In this document: in pieces, positions 16,953 through 25,756 of the stretch
Layout of the letters: every line of letters starts with the position of its first letter
Numbering within the stretch: the stretch's first letter is position 1
Assembly (NCBI GenBank): GCA_902500995.1
Contig: CABVSR010000001.1
Coordinates: forward strand, 244,075 to 308,074
Direction of reading: 5' to 3'
DNA from: an uncultured Nitrospira sp.
GTDB lineage: Bacteria > Nitrospirota > Nitrospiria > Nitrospirales > Nitrospiraceae
DNA: 64,000 nucleotides
The notes under the pieces: model-generated
What the model was told of the DNA's origin: nothing
The model's input: the letters and a program-made list of their open reading frames with translations, nothing else
Databases searched by the model: none
Made by a program: the position numbers and the translations under genes

Positions 16953-18445
16953 CTTTTTCCCTGACACTTTCAGCCAGCGATCTTCTCCTCCTGTTGCCCG
17001 AGTTGTTCCTGACCCTCTGGCTCTGTGTCGTGCTGGCGGTCGATTTTTCGTTCAAACGCGTCGTGCAGGAACAGTTGGCCTACCTGACCATCCTCGGCCT
17101 GCTCGTGACCCTGGCCTGCCTCGCATGGTTCGACATGAGCGGCATTACCGGGACCCTGTTCGGGAAGATGTTCGTCGTGGATCGAATGGCCATCTTTTTC
17201 AAAGCCATGATCCTTCTGGCAACGGTTCTGGTCATTCTCCTCTCGATCGACTATGTGCATCGGTTCTCCCTCTTCCGAGGCGAGTATTATTTCCTCGTCG
17301 CGATGTCGGCATTGGGCATGATGTTCATGGCTTCGGCCAACGACCTCCTCTCGCTGTTTGTCACACTGGAATTCGCCACCTTCGGCTTCTACGTCCTCGT
17401 GTCGTACCTCCGCGACGACATGGCCTCCAACGAGGCAGGCCTCAAGTTCTTCATCCTGGGCGTTTTTGCGGCGGGCTTGCTGGCGTACGGTATCAGCCTT
17501 GTGTACGGCGAAACAGGCAAACTCGTCTTTTCCGATATGAGCGGCGCCACCCCGACCACCGGACTGGTCATCGGCTTTCTGCTGATCTTTGCGGCATTGG
17601 GGTTCAAGATCGGCGCCGTCCCCTTCCATTCATGGATCCCGGATACGTACCATGGCGCGCCGACCCCGGTCACCGCCTTCCTGTCCATCGCACCGAAAGT
17701 CGCCGCCTTCGCGCTCCTGCTCCGGCTGTTCCTCGTGGCGTTGGCAACGTTCAAACCTGCCTGGGCCTTACTCATCGTCGCCGCTTCCATCCTGTCGATG
17801 ACGTACGGCAATATCGTGGCCATCGCCCAGCGAAACATTAAGCGTCTTTTGGCCTATTCCGGTATCGCTCAGGTCGGCAACGTCTTGATCGGTCTGGCGG
17901 CGGGAACCAAAATGGGGAGCGACTCGATTCTGTTCTACCTCCTGACCTATCTCTTCGCGAACCTGGGAGCCTTCGCGGTCATCATGGCGATCAGCAATTC
18001 GGTGGGAAGCGATGAAATCGAGGACTATCGCGGGCTCAACCGCCGCTCGCCGTTTCTGGCGTTTGCCATGTTGATTTTTCTGCTTTCCCTAGCCGGAGTT
18101 CCTCCACTCGCGGGCTTTATCGGGAAACTCTACATTTTCGTCGCCGCGATTAAAGAAGGCCTCTACGTCCTGATTACCGTCGGCCTCGTCAACATCGTCG
18201 TCTCGATGTATTACTATTTGATCGTCGTCAAAAAGATGTACATCAACGAGCCGCTCGATTCCTCTCCCATCAAAACCACCGGTCCCTTGCGAGCGGTCAT
18301 CTATGTCGGGCTGGCCGGCACGCTCGTGATCGGCATCTATCCGCAACCGTTCCTTGATTGGGCCGTGGCAGCCACGCTGATGTTTTCCAATCTCGTGGGG
18401 CCGGCCGCAGCCATCACCCCGCCGGTCACCCCGTTCGGCGGCTGA
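16949..18445 (+). CDS. nuoN: NADH-quinone oxidoreductase subunit N
   Basis: The third type of antiporter-like subunit, 498 residues, sits next to the NuoA/J/K region. Pump residues are present: Glu in TLEFATFGFYVL, Lys in GFKIGAVPFHSWIPDTYHG and Lys in IAPKVAAF. The start overlaps the end of the second nuoM (ATGA). This is the last gene of the nuo operon. No hairpin followed by a T-run is obvious downstream, so the transcript end is not defined. Confidence 0.96.
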   Translation: MTFSLTLSASDLLLLLPELFLTLWLCVVLAVDFSFKRVVQEQLAYLTILGLLVTLACLAWFDMSGITGTLFGKMFVVDRMAIFFKAMILLATVLVILLSIDYVHRFSLFRGEYYFLVAMSALGMMFMASANDLLSLFVTLEFATFGFYVLVSYLRDDMASNEAGLKFFILGVFAAGLLAYGISLVYGETGKLVFSDMSGATPTTGLVIGFLLIFAALGFKIGAVPFHSWIPDTYHGAPTPVTAFLSIAPKVAAFALLLRLFLVALATFKPAWALLIVAASILSMTYGNIVAIAQRNIKRLLAYSGIAQVGNVLIGLAAGTKMGSDSILFYLLTYLFANLGAFAVIMAISNSVGSDEIEDYRGLNRRSPFLAFAMLIFLLSLAGVPPLAGFIGKLYIFVAAIKEGLYVLITVGLVNIVVSMYYYLIVVKKMYINEPLDSSPIKTTGPLRAVIYVGLAGTLVIGIYPQPFLDWAVAATLMFSNLVGPAAAITPPVTPFGG

Positions 18446-18594
18446 GGATCAGCCGGGATCGCGCGGCTCGGCTTCCATCAATTCTCTTCGCCTCTCAACA
18501 CCTTCTGCTACAATAGGCGCTGCGGTCTGCCGGCTGCATCCACATCTTGGCACAGTTCTCGTAGGCCTCAGTCCGCCGATCAGCGGAGCTTATC

Positions 18595-20094
18595 TTGGAC
18601 ATGGACGAATCGAACCGCCATCCACCCGCCGACGTCGGGCTTGATTCCCCGTTACCTGCCTCGACGCAGGCGGACGCGACTCCACACCGAGCGTCGTTCC
18701 TCACGCCGTTGTTTCAGACGTTTCAGAAGCGATCGATCGAGCAGCGTGTGCTGGCCGGATTCGGGCTCGTCTTCGCCGGCATCCTGGTCATCTCCGCCAT
18801 TTCCTACCGCAACATGACGGTGCTCATCCGTAACGGCCACTTGGACCAGCGGAGTCACGAGTTCATTCAATTTCTCGGGGCCACCGGGGAGGCCATCGAC
18901 GACGCGGAGAATGGGCACCGCCGCTTCCTCGTCACCGGAGATGAGAGTTATCTGGCCTCCTATCACAGCCTGCGTGAACGGACTCCGGAATATATCCGGT
19001 ATCTGCGGGAACTCACCGATCCGGACAGCCCGCAGCGCGCCCATGTGAGCGAGCTCGAGCAATTGATCAATCAACAATTGCAGGAGGAACGGGCCGCGAT
19101 CGAACTACGCGCCAAGACCGGCTTTGACTCGGTGCGAGGGATGGCGCTCACGGGGGTCGCGAAGGCCGCACTTGAGGGAGCCCGCCGGTTGCAGGCCCAA
19201 ATGGATCAGGAAGAAACCAAAGCCCTCGCACAACGGGTTTTTGAATCCACCACGACAACCCGTTCCAGCATCATTCTCCTGACCATCGGAGCCTTGTTGC
19301 TGTTCGTACTCCTCGCGGCGGTGTACTACTTGATCCGCCACGACATTACCGAGCGCCGCCGCATTGCCGACGAGCTCCAGCGCCGGGGAGAACTCCTTGA
19401 AGCCGCCAATAAGGAGCTGGAAGCGTTCAGCTACTCCGTGTCGCACGACTTGCGCGCGCCGCTCCGGCATATAGACGGCTATGCATCGCTCCTGGCCAAA
19501 GCCGCATCGATCTCGCTCGATGACAAGGCGAAGCGTTACCTGCAGACCATTTCGGAATCGGCCACACGGATGGGGCAACTCATCGACGATCTGCTGGTGT
19601 TTTCGCGGATGGGACGGCAGGAAATGTTGCGCGGGACCGTCAATCTGAATCAATTGATCGCATCGCTGCGGCACGATCTTCGACATGACTTGCAAGATCG
19701 CGCCATCTCATGGACAATCGCTCAACTCCCGAATGTCACGGGAGATGCCGCCATGCTGCGGCAGGTCTTTATGAATCTCATTGCGAACGCCATTAAGTTC
19801 ACCGGGACCAGGCCGCAGGCGACGATCGAAATCGGCTGTCTGGACAACGGGCCGGATGAGGCAGTGTTATTCGTACGCGATAATGGGGTAGGATTCGATA
19901 TGCGCTACGCCAACAAGCTCTTCGGAGTGTTTCAACGGCTCCATCGAGCGGATGAGTTCGAAGGCACCGGCATTGGCCTGGCCAATGTCAGGCGGATTAT
20001 CCATCGGCATGGGGGGAAAACCTGGGCGGAAGGTGTGCTCGGTGAAGGCGCCACCTTTTACGTCAGTCTCCCGAGAGTGAGGCCCTCGGCATGA
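18595..20094 (+). CDS. Sensor histidine kinase with CHASE3-type sensory domain
   Basis: This is a 499-residue membrane sensor kinase. A helix at about residues 50-70 is followed by an extracytoplasmic all-alpha region with the CHASE3 pattern (EAIDDAENGHRRFLVTGDE) and a second helix at about 223-245. Next come a coiled coil, the HisKA box (FSYSVSHDLRAPLRHIDG) and an HATPase domain (NLIANAIKFT, DNGVGFD, GTGIGLA). The catalytic half resembles phytochrome-type bacterial kinases that pair with small Rcp1-like regulators, which is what follows here with a four-base overlap. The TTG at 18595 has GGAG about seven bases upstream; an ATG lies at 18601. Its signal is unknown. Confidence 0.9.
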   Translation: MDMDESNRHPPADVGLDSPLPASTQADATPHRASFLTPLFQTFQKRSIEQRVLAGFGLVFAGILVISAISYRNMTVLIRNGHLDQRSHEFIQFLGATGEAIDDAENGHRRFLVTGDESYLASYHSLRERTPEYIRYLRELTDPDSPQRAHVSELEQLINQQLQEERAAIELRAKTGFDSVRGMALTGVAKAALEGARRLQAQMDQEETKALAQRVFESTTTTRSSIILLTIGALLLFVLLAAVYYLIRHDITERRRIADELQRRGELLEAANKELEAFSYSVSHDLRAPLRHIDGYASLLAKAASISLDDKAKRYLQTISESATRMGQLIDDLLVFSRMGRQEMLRGTVNLNQLIASLRHDLRHDLQDRAISWTIAQLPNVTGDAAMLRQVFMNLIANAIKFTGTRPQATIEIGCLDNGPDEAVLFVRDNGVGFDMRYANKLFGVFQRLHRADEFEGTGIGLANVRRIIHRHGGKTWAEGVLGEGATFYVSLPRVRPSA

Positions 20095-20558
20095 CCGTCT
20101 CCAAACCCATTTTGCTTGCTGAAGACAACCCGCGCGACGCCGAACTGGCGCTCGCCGCCATGGAAGAGCATCATCTGGCCGACAAAGTCATTCTCTGCCA
20201 TGACGGCGCGGAGGTGCTGGACTATCTGTATTGCCGGGGCCATTTCAAAACGCGGCTGCAAGGCAATCCGGCCGTCGTCCTGCTCGATCTAAAAATGCCC
20301 AAGGTCGATGGCTTGGAGGTCTTGCGCACGATCAAGAACGACGCGGCACTGAGGCCCATCCCCGTGGTTATGCTCACATCCTCCCGGGAAGAACGGGATC
20401 TGGCCGAAAGTTATGCCCTTGGTGCCAATGCCTATGTCGTCAAGCCCGTGGAATTTCATCAATTCCTGAAGGCGGTCAAAGAGCTGGGCGTGTTCTGGGG
20501 GATGATCAACGAACCGCCGCCCGAAGGAGCCAGCCGGACAACCGGCCGTTCCACCTAA
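20091..20558 (+). CDS. Single-domain response regulator (Rcp1-like)
   Basis: This 155-residue protein is a receiver domain with no output domain. Acidic residues in LLAEDNPRDAE, the phosphoacceptor Asp in VLLDLKMPKVDG, the Thr/Ser in VVMLTSS and the Lys in VVKPVEF are all present. The long region before the phosphoacceptor (GAEVLDYLYCRGHF) is typical of Rcp1-type regulators of phytochrome-like kinases. Its start overlaps the stop of the preceding kinase (ATGA), so the pair is almost certainly cognate. The hybrid kinase starts 21 bp downstream. Confidence 0.92.
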   Translation: MTVSKPILLAEDNPRDAELALAAMEEHHLADKVILCHDGAEVLDYLYCRGHFKTRLQGNPAVVLLDLKMPKVDGLEVLRTIKNDAALRPIPVVMLTSSREERDLAESYALGANAYVVKPVEFHQFLKAVKELGVFWGMINEPPPEGASRTTGRST

Positions 20559-20579
20559 CTCCCGACCTCGATACAGACG

Positions 20580-22220
20580 ATGACTCAGCCCCTGCGATTC
20601 ATCCATCTTGAGAGCAACCCGGCAGACGCCAGGTTGATCGCCTCCACGCTCCGGGAGGCCGGCATACCGTGCCAGCCGAAACCCGTTCAGACACGCGACG
20701 AATTTCTCGCGGCCCTCCGGCAGGAAGGGTTCAGCCTCATTCTCGCCGACACCGCCGTGCCCGACATGGATGGCGCGTCCGCGCTGAGCCTCGCCAGGAC
20801 ACTGCATCCGGACATCCCCTTCCTTTTCGTCTCGGCCACGCAAGGCGAAGAGTTCGCCATCGACATGATGCAGCGAGGGGCCACCGATTACATCTTCAAG
20901 CAACGCCTGGGCAGGCTGGTGCCGTCCGTGAAGCGAACCCTCCGGGAACTGGACGAGCGCCTTGAACGCAGACGGGCCGAAGACGCGTTACGCATGAGCG
21001 AAAAGCAGTTTCGCCAGGCGCAGAAAATGGAAGCCGTCGGCCGCCTTGCAGGAGGGCTCGCGCACGACTTCAACAATCTCCTGACGGTCATCATGGGACA
21101 TAGCCATGTCTTGCTGGGGGAATTGCCGGCGGGCAACCCGATTCGCGCAAAAATCGAAGAGATGCAAAAAGCGGGAGAGAGGGCTGCGAGCCTGATTCGC
21201 CAACTCATGGCCTTCAGCCGCAAGCAACCGGTAGAGCCCCAGGTGCTACCGGTCAATTCGATCCTGGTGAATGTGGAGAGCATGCTTCGCCGCCTGATCG
21301 GTGAAGATATCCAGCTGGTCATCCGGCCCGATCCTCACCACGGTCATGTGAAGGCCGATCCGGGGCAACTGGAACAGGTCTTGATGAACCTGGTCGTGAA
21401 CGCCCGCGATGCCATGCCGAACGGGGGCTTGCTCGCCATCGAGGCATCGCAAACGGAACTCGCGCGCACCCCCATGCATCATCTCCACCCGTTGCCGTTG
21501 GGACAGTATGTCAAATTGACCGTCACCGACACCGGATGCGGCATGGATGCGGACGTGCTCGCCCATTTATTCGAGCCGTTTTTTACGACAAAGGAAGAAC
21601 ACAAAGGGACCGGGCTCGGCTTGTCGACCGTATTCGGAATCGTCACGACCTGCGGGGGCGGAATCGATGTCTGGAGCCAACTCGGACACGGGACCACCTT
21701 CGATCTGTATTTCCCGCGCGCCAATCCGCAGACCACGGCTACACGCGCCGAGAAACCTCAGGGCCGGTCCCGCGAGGGATCCGAAACGATTCTCCTGGTT
21801 GAAGACGACGGCGGCGTGCGCGACCTGATTCGTCATGAATTGGTCAAGACAGGGTATCAGGTGATCGAAGCGAAAAATGGCGTGGAAGCTTGTCTGACCG
21901 CCACGCAACAGAGCTATCACGTCGATCTCCTGCTGACCGACGTGGTGATGCCCGGCATGAACGGCCGCGAACTCGCGCAACACCTCTCGGTGATCAAGCC
22001 GAACTTACGGGTGCTGTTCATGTCGGGCTACTTGGACGATATTTGCGTCAATTGCGGCATGGATCCCCATCGGACCACGTTCTTACAAAAACCGTTCACC
22101 CCGGACATTCTGCTGCGAACCGTGCGCGCCCTGCTTGATTCCTCCTCGCCGCCGACGGGACAGCCCCACCAGCCTCCCTCTCCGTCAGACCAAGCCCCGC
22201 GAACCGCGCGCGCCTCCTGA
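20580..22220 (+). CDS. Hybrid sensor histidine kinase (REC-HisKA-HATPase-REC)
   Basis: This 546-residue soluble kinase has a receiver domain at each end. The N-terminal receiver (about 1-120) has Asp in LILADTAVPDMDG. The middle holds a HisKA box (GRLAGGLAHDFNNLL) and an HATPase domain (NLVVNARDAMP, DTGCGMD, GTGLGLSTV). The C-terminal receiver (about 395-515) has DLLLTDVVMPGMNG. There is no membrane helix or PAS domain, so the input is probably phosphorylation of the first receiver. The layout suggests a relay step after the Rcp1-like regulator directly upstream. The end has a proline-rich tail. Confidence 0.9.
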   Translation: MTQPLRFIHLESNPADARLIASTLREAGIPCQPKPVQTRDEFLAALRQEGFSLILADTAVPDMDGASALSLARTLHPDIPFLFVSATQGEEFAIDMMQRGATDYIFKQRLGRLVPSVKRTLRELDERLERRRAEDALRMSEKQFRQAQKMEAVGRLAGGLAHDFNNLLTVIMGHSHVLLGELPAGNPIRAKIEEMQKAGERAASLIRQLMAFSRKQPVEPQVLPVNSILVNVESMLRRLIGEDIQLVIRPDPHHGHVKADPGQLEQVLMNLVVNARDAMPNGGLLAIEASQTELARTPMHHLHPLPLGQYVKLTVTDTGCGMDADVLAHLFEPFFTTKEEHKGTGLGLSTVFGIVTTCGGGIDVWSQLGHGTTFDLYFPRANPQTTATRAEKPQGRSREGSETILLVEDDGGVRDLIRHELVKTGYQVIEAKNGVEACLTATQQSYHVDLLLTDVVMPGMNGRELAQHLSVIKPNLRVLFMSGYLDDICVNCGMDPHRTTFLQKPFTPDILLRTVRALLDSSSPPTGQPHQPPSPSDQAPRTARAS

Positions 22221-22345
22221 AGACTCCGCCAGCCCGATTTCCCTGACGGATTTGACCCCTGTGCCCATCCTTTTTATACTGAACCTGCGCGAGACGGTTC
22301 ATGCCGTCATGGCCCGCTCGACACCGTAGAAGACCGCGTGCTTCG

Positions 22346-23272
22346 ATGATCACTCATCACCGATACTCGTCACGACTACTTCGCCGGCTGATCCTGGTAT
22401 GCGCCTGCCTCCAAGCGGTTTGCCTCCAGGCAGGGCTTCAGGCAGCACCGGCTTCAGCTGAACCGGTCCCCTGGGAACGACTCACCGCAGGCATGCAGGT
22501 GGCGCTGTGGAATCCTTTGGAAGCCTGTCCTCTGGTGCCCTCACTGCTGATGCTGCAGGTCGATCCGGAACGATATCGATTTTCCATCTATCAATTCCGC
22601 GATGAAGGCCTGCGGGCGCCGATCTCGATTCACGACTGGCAGCGGCGGACCGATGCCTATGTGGTATTCAACGCGGGATTGTTTCGCGAAGATTATTCAT
22701 ACCTGGGCGTGCTCTTGAAGGAAGGGCGATCGCTCGGCAGCAAGAAACATCATTCCTGGCAGGGGTTATTCGCGGCAGAGCCCACCGACGGCAGGCTCCG
22801 CAAGGCGCGCGTGTTGGACCTGGCCTTCGAAGGGTTCACCGAAGATGCCCCGTTGTACCGGGAAGCCGCACAGTCGCTCATGTTATTCGACCGAACCGGC
22901 AAACTGCGCGTCCGGGATAGCGGGAAACGCGCGTTTCAAACCGTGGTGGCGGAAGACGGGCAGGGAACCATTGTGGTGATCAAGACCGTGGATGTCGTGT
23001 CGCTCCACCATCTCGCCGACTGTTTACATCGGCAGGTGCCCGCTCTGCAGCAGGCGATGGCCATGGATGGAGGCGCATCTTCCGATGTCATTGCCAGCCC
23101 CGATCTGCTCCACGCCGCCCAGGAAACCTCGTCGCAGGCCGGATGGCGATCGATGCTGGCAGGCAACGTGGGTGTGCATATCCCGCTTCCGACGGTGATA
23201 GGGATCAGTCCACGCACCCCTGCGCGCGGGGCGCCGCCACATGATCCGTCACCGCCGACTCGCGGGCGCTGA
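22346..23272 (+). CDS. Secreted phosphodiester glycosidase-family (NAGPA-type) protein
   Basis: This 308-residue protein has a signal peptide rich in Leu and Cys after a basic start. The mature part has the phosphodiester-glycosidase pattern: YVVFNAGLFREDYSYLGVLL, a core with FQTVVAEDGQGTIVVIKT, and the closing MAMDGGASSDVI. Related proteins in bacteria are often labelled exopolysaccharide-linked and cleave or rearrange sugar-phosphodiester bonds in the envelope. The substrate here is unknown. I chose the ATG at 22346 because the upstream part of the frame is Arg/Pro-rich and would bury the signal peptide. Its stop lies one base from that of the convergent rhodanese gene. Confidence 0.75.
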   Translation: MITHHRYSSRLLRRLILVCACLQAVCLQAGLQAAPASAEPVPWERLTAGMQVALWNPLEACPLVPSLLMLQVDPERYRFSIYQFRDEGLRAPISIHDWQRRTDAYVVFNAGLFREDYSYLGVLLKEGRSLGSKKHHSWQGLFAAEPTDGRLRKARVLDLAFEGFTEDAPLYREAAQSLMLFDRTGKLRVRDSGKRAFQTVVAEDGQGTIVVIKTVDVVSLHHLADCLHRQVPALQQAMAMDGGASSDVIASPDLLHAAQETSSQAGWRSMLAGNVGVHIPLPTVIGISPRTPARGAPPHDPSPPTRGR

Positions 23273-23273
23273 C

Positions 23274-23699
23274 TTATCGGCCGGGGGAAACCGGAAAGCC
23301 GGCTTCGGTCCAGGCATTCATGCTGCCCACGACATTGTAAACATGCGTGTAACCCAAATCTGCCAGCGTCTCCGCGGCAATGTTGCTGCGATGACCGGAC
23401 TGACAATAGACGACGATATGGTCATCCGTCTTCGCACCCAGTTCCCGGTGGCGGGCTTTGATCTCCCGAAAGTCGATGTTCAGATCGGTGCCGGGGATCA
23501 TTCCTGACGCATGCTCTTCCGGGGAACGCACATCGACAAGGACAAACCCCTTGGCATTCGTCGAGGACGCCTTCACAAGGCCGGCACGCAATTGCTGCAC
23601 GCTCAGGACATAGGAATGGTGCGCAACGGCTGAGGAAGGGCCATCGAGCAGAAACCCGCACAGACAGACCGCGCACATGATAGACCTCAGATATCTCAT
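23274..23699 (-). CDS. Periplasmic rhodanese-domain protein
   Basis: This 141-residue protein has a signal peptide (MRYLRSIMCAVCLCGFLLDG...AVAHH). A single rhodanese domain follows, with VLVDVRSPEEHASGMIPG. The active-site loop CQSGHRSNIAA contains the catalytic Cys. Such exported single-domain rhodaneses transfer or bind sulfane sulfur in the periplasm; the partner is unknown. The ATG at 23699 is preceded by AAGGAG at eight bases. The open frame extends far upstream, but that part overlaps the divergent lipoprotein gene and is not credible. Confidence 0.85.
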   Translation of the reverse strand: MRYLRSIMCAVCLCGFLLDGPSSAVAHHSYVLSVQQLRAGLVKASSTNAKGFVLVDVRSPEEHASGMIPGTDLNIDFREIKARHRELGAKTDDHIVVYCQSGHRSNIAAETLADLGYTHVYNVVGSMNAWTEAGFPVSPGR

Positions 23700-23763
23700 G
23701 GCCATCTCTCCTTTTCGCAAAGCCGGAATAGGTCGGTGACACATGCTGTATGATAAAAGCCCG

Positions 23764-24120
23764 ATGAAAAGTTGGTCAAGCAAGACAGTGCTGGCTGCCT
23801 CCTTGTTGCTGGCAAGCTGCGGCGAAGGGGCCCTCCTGGTGAAGGACAGCGCCGATGGAGGGGTAGTCGCATACCCGTATCGCGCCGAGCAAGGCAATCT
23901 GCTCTCGTCGTTCCGGAAAGAAGCCGTGCGCTTGATGCAAGAGAAATGTCCGGGAGGGTATGCGATCGTTCGAGAAGGGGAAACGAAGGGTCGCCTGCGC
24001 CAAGCCAGTCCTGTCGCCGGATCGAGCGACATTGTAGAAGAGCGGAGGTGGGGCATTCAGTTCCAATGCAAGGAATCAGAGAGGGATCGGACCTCCCTTC
24101 ATCAGATCCTCGATCGTTAA
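23764..24120 (+). CDS. Small putative lipoprotein of unknown function
   Basis: This 118-residue product starts MKSWSSKTVLAASLLLASC, a lipoprotein signal with lipobox LLASC. The mature part contains two further cysteines and a conserved-looking core (KEAVRLMQEKCPGGYAIV; RWGIQFQCK). The two cysteines could form a disulfide. I recognise no named family. It is divergent from the rhodanese gene, 64 bp away, and its last 45 bp overlap the end of pyrE on the other strand. An in-frame ATG at 23743 would add seven residues before the signal peptide. Confidence 0.65.
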   Translation: MKSWSSKTVLAASLLLASCGEGALLVKDSADGGVVAYPYRAEQGNLLSSFRKEAVRLMQEKCPGGYAIVREGETKGRLRQASPVAGSSDIVEERRWGIQFQCKESERDRTSLHQILDR

Positions 24121-24651
24121 GAGACTGATCACCTTCACCCCTGTCTGTTCGATTCGGGCGCGGCCTTCCTGCTCCTTTCGATCGACAATGACCAATGCAT
24201 CGGTCACCGTCAACCCTGCATCCCGCGCTGCCGTGATGGCCTTGAGCACGGACCCTCCGCTGGTTAACACGTCATCAACGATGAGTGCGCGATCGCCCTT
24301 CTGGACAACCCCTTCCACCAATCGACCCAGCCCGTGGTCTTTGGCCTGTTTCCGCACAAAAAAGGTCCGCCACTCGCGGCGGGGAGAGGCTGAATAGGCA
24401 TAGTCCGAAATGGACGTCGCAATCGAGATCGCCCCGATCTCCAGTCCTCCGAGACAATCCACCTGAAGATCGCAGATCACCTCCCAGGCCTTTCGCGCGA
24501 CCAGATGCCGGGCGTGGGGAAACGCCATCAAGGTCCGGCAATCGACATAAAACGGACTCATCAGTCCGGAGGCTAGCTTAAAGCCGCCTTTCGGGTCCCA
24601 TTTGAACGCCTGCGTCTTGTGAAACGCAGCGATAAGGTCGTCTTTCAGCAT
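24076..24651 (-). CDS. pyrE: Orotate phosphoribosyltransferase
   Basis: PyrE makes orotidine 5'-monophosphate from orotate and PRPP in pyrimidine synthesis. The 191-residue protein carries the PRPP-binding motif VDDVLTSGGSVLKAI at about residues 123-137 and the flexible-loop lysines (FVRKQAKDHGLG). The N-terminal FKLASGLMSPFYVDCR is typical of PyrE. The ATG at 24651 is preceded by GAAGGGAG. It stands alone: 178 bp separate it from the upstream cbiX gene, with no other pyrimidine genes in view. Confidence 0.93.
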   Translation of the reverse strand: MLKDDLIAAFHKTQAFKWDPKGGFKLASGLMSPFYVDCRTLMAFPHARHLVARKAWEVICDLQVDCLGGLEIGAISIATSISDYAYSASPRREWRTFFVRKQAKDHGLGRLVEGVVQKGDRALIVDDVLTSGGSVLKAITAARDAGLTVTDALVIVDRKEQEGRARIEQTGVKVISLLTIEDLMKGGPIPL

Positions 24652-24829
24652 GTAGGTCTGCTCCCTTCAAGGCCTGGTCACCACGTCTGTCGGGTCATCC
24701 GTAACGGCGGACGATTGTACACCGGCCAGGACGCAGATGAAACGGTGATTCACCTACGCGAGAAACCTGTCTGCCGCGTTCCTACCTAGCAACCACGTTC
24801 AGAATACCACTGAGCCGGTTCGATACCAC

Positions 24830-25339
24830 TCAAGAAAACCGGCGAACCTGTTCGGCCAAGGTGCCCGCAACCAATCCCAAATCAAACGGCCAGGCATACC
24901 GGAGTTCGACCCCCGGATAGTGCGGCCGCAGATGTTCGAGAATCTCCGGAATCTCGATTTCCGAGTGCGACCCGCCCGGCGTAAACATCGTGGTGGCGAC
25001 GGTAATGTGAGTCGCCCCCTGCTTGGCCAGCTGCTCGACGGATTCCTCCAGCCTCGGCGCACAAAACTCGTTATAGGCCACCGCAAACAGAACGTCTCCA
25101 AGCGTGGCGCGCAATTGCGCAGCCACCGCTTCGAGCCCGGCCTGATAGGGATCCGTCTCTGCATTCCTCGGCCAGTGGCGAATCTTGGCGTCCAATTCCA
25201 TCTCTTCTGCCGACGCCGGTTGCTTCGCCGCGCGACGCTGCGCCTCCAGCCGTTTCAATTTCGTCACCATGTCCGGCGGACACCCCTTGGGAATGCCGCC
25301 GTGTCCCACCAGAATCACACCTTTCCGGACTGTTGCCAT
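24830..25339 (-). CDS. CbiX/sirohydrochlorin cobaltochelatase-family protein
   Basis: This 169-residue protein belongs to the CbiX/SirB family, which inserts Co or Fe into sirohydrochlorin. It begins KGVILVGHGGIPKGCP, with the His of the metal-binding site, and has TTMFTPGGSHSEIEIP, with the second metal-binding His, before LRYAWPFDLG. It is longer than CbiXS and about half the length of two-domain CbiX. Its presence next to a B12-binding regulator's gene block fits a role in cobalamin or other tetrapyrrole supply. That link is inference. It is the last gene of the long minus-strand block. Confidence 0.8.
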   Translation of the reverse strand: MATVRKGVILVGHGGIPKGCPPDMVTKLKRLEAQRRAAKQPASAEEMELDAKIRHWPRNAETDPYQAGLEAVAAQLRATLGDVLFAVAYNEFCAPRLEESVEQLAKQGATHITVATTMFTPGGSHSEIEIPEILEHLRPHYPGVELRYAWPFDLGLVAGTLAEQVRRFS

Positions 25340-25377
25340 CTCCGCATGCCTCCATGAAATGTGACACCCACTCGACC

Positions 25378-25746
25378 CTACTGCGCATCGCTTCCAATTA
25401 AGAATTCCTGCAGATTCGTCTTTCCATACCGGCTGGCCGGGTACACCCGCCTGATCAACGCCGCCGCCATCGCCATGGTCTTCTTCACCGCCGGCGTTTT
25501 CTCGGGATCCGTCGCGGGCAGGAGCCGAACCGTGATGGCCGCTTCATGCTGTTTCAATTGGATAAAAAAACTCTGCGCCGTCCCTTGCTCGATGGCGACC
25601 GCATCCAGCAGGGCCTCGCGGCCGCTCTTGGCCAGGTAGCAATCCTGGATCTTGAGGATCTCCTGTCCGTCCCGTTGAAGCATGGGCGTAAAGGCCTGAT
25701 AGAGCGCATGCAGGTCACCGGCTCCATCGACAACAACATGCGGCAT
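25378..25746 (-). CDS. Small hypothetical protein, tautomerase-superfamily-like
   Basis: This is a 122-residue protein of uncertain family. It starts with Met-Pro (MPHVVVDGAGDLHALYQAF), and the length and the pattern of two beta-alpha-beta halves resemble 5-carboxymethyl-2-hydroxymuconate isomerases. Those enzymes use Pro after the initiator Met as catalytic base. The similarity is by eye and weak, so the activity is not established. It lies 10 bp after the DUF523/DUF1722 gene and 38 bp before cbiX, and is surely co-transcribed with them. Confidence 0.6.
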   Translation of the reverse strand: MPHVVVDGAGDLHALYQAFTPMLQRDGQEILKIQDCYLAKSGREALLDAVAIEQGTAQSFFIQLKQHEAAITVRLLPATDPEKTPAVKKTMAMAAALIRRVYPASRYGKTNLQEFLIGSDAQ

Positions 25747-25756
25747 ACTGTCCTTT

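Noticed and set aside
18487..18514. Promoter (TTCGCC and TACAAT) before the CHASE3 kinase
   Set aside because: The -35 match is poor (three of six) and the spacer is 16 bp; not strong enough to list.
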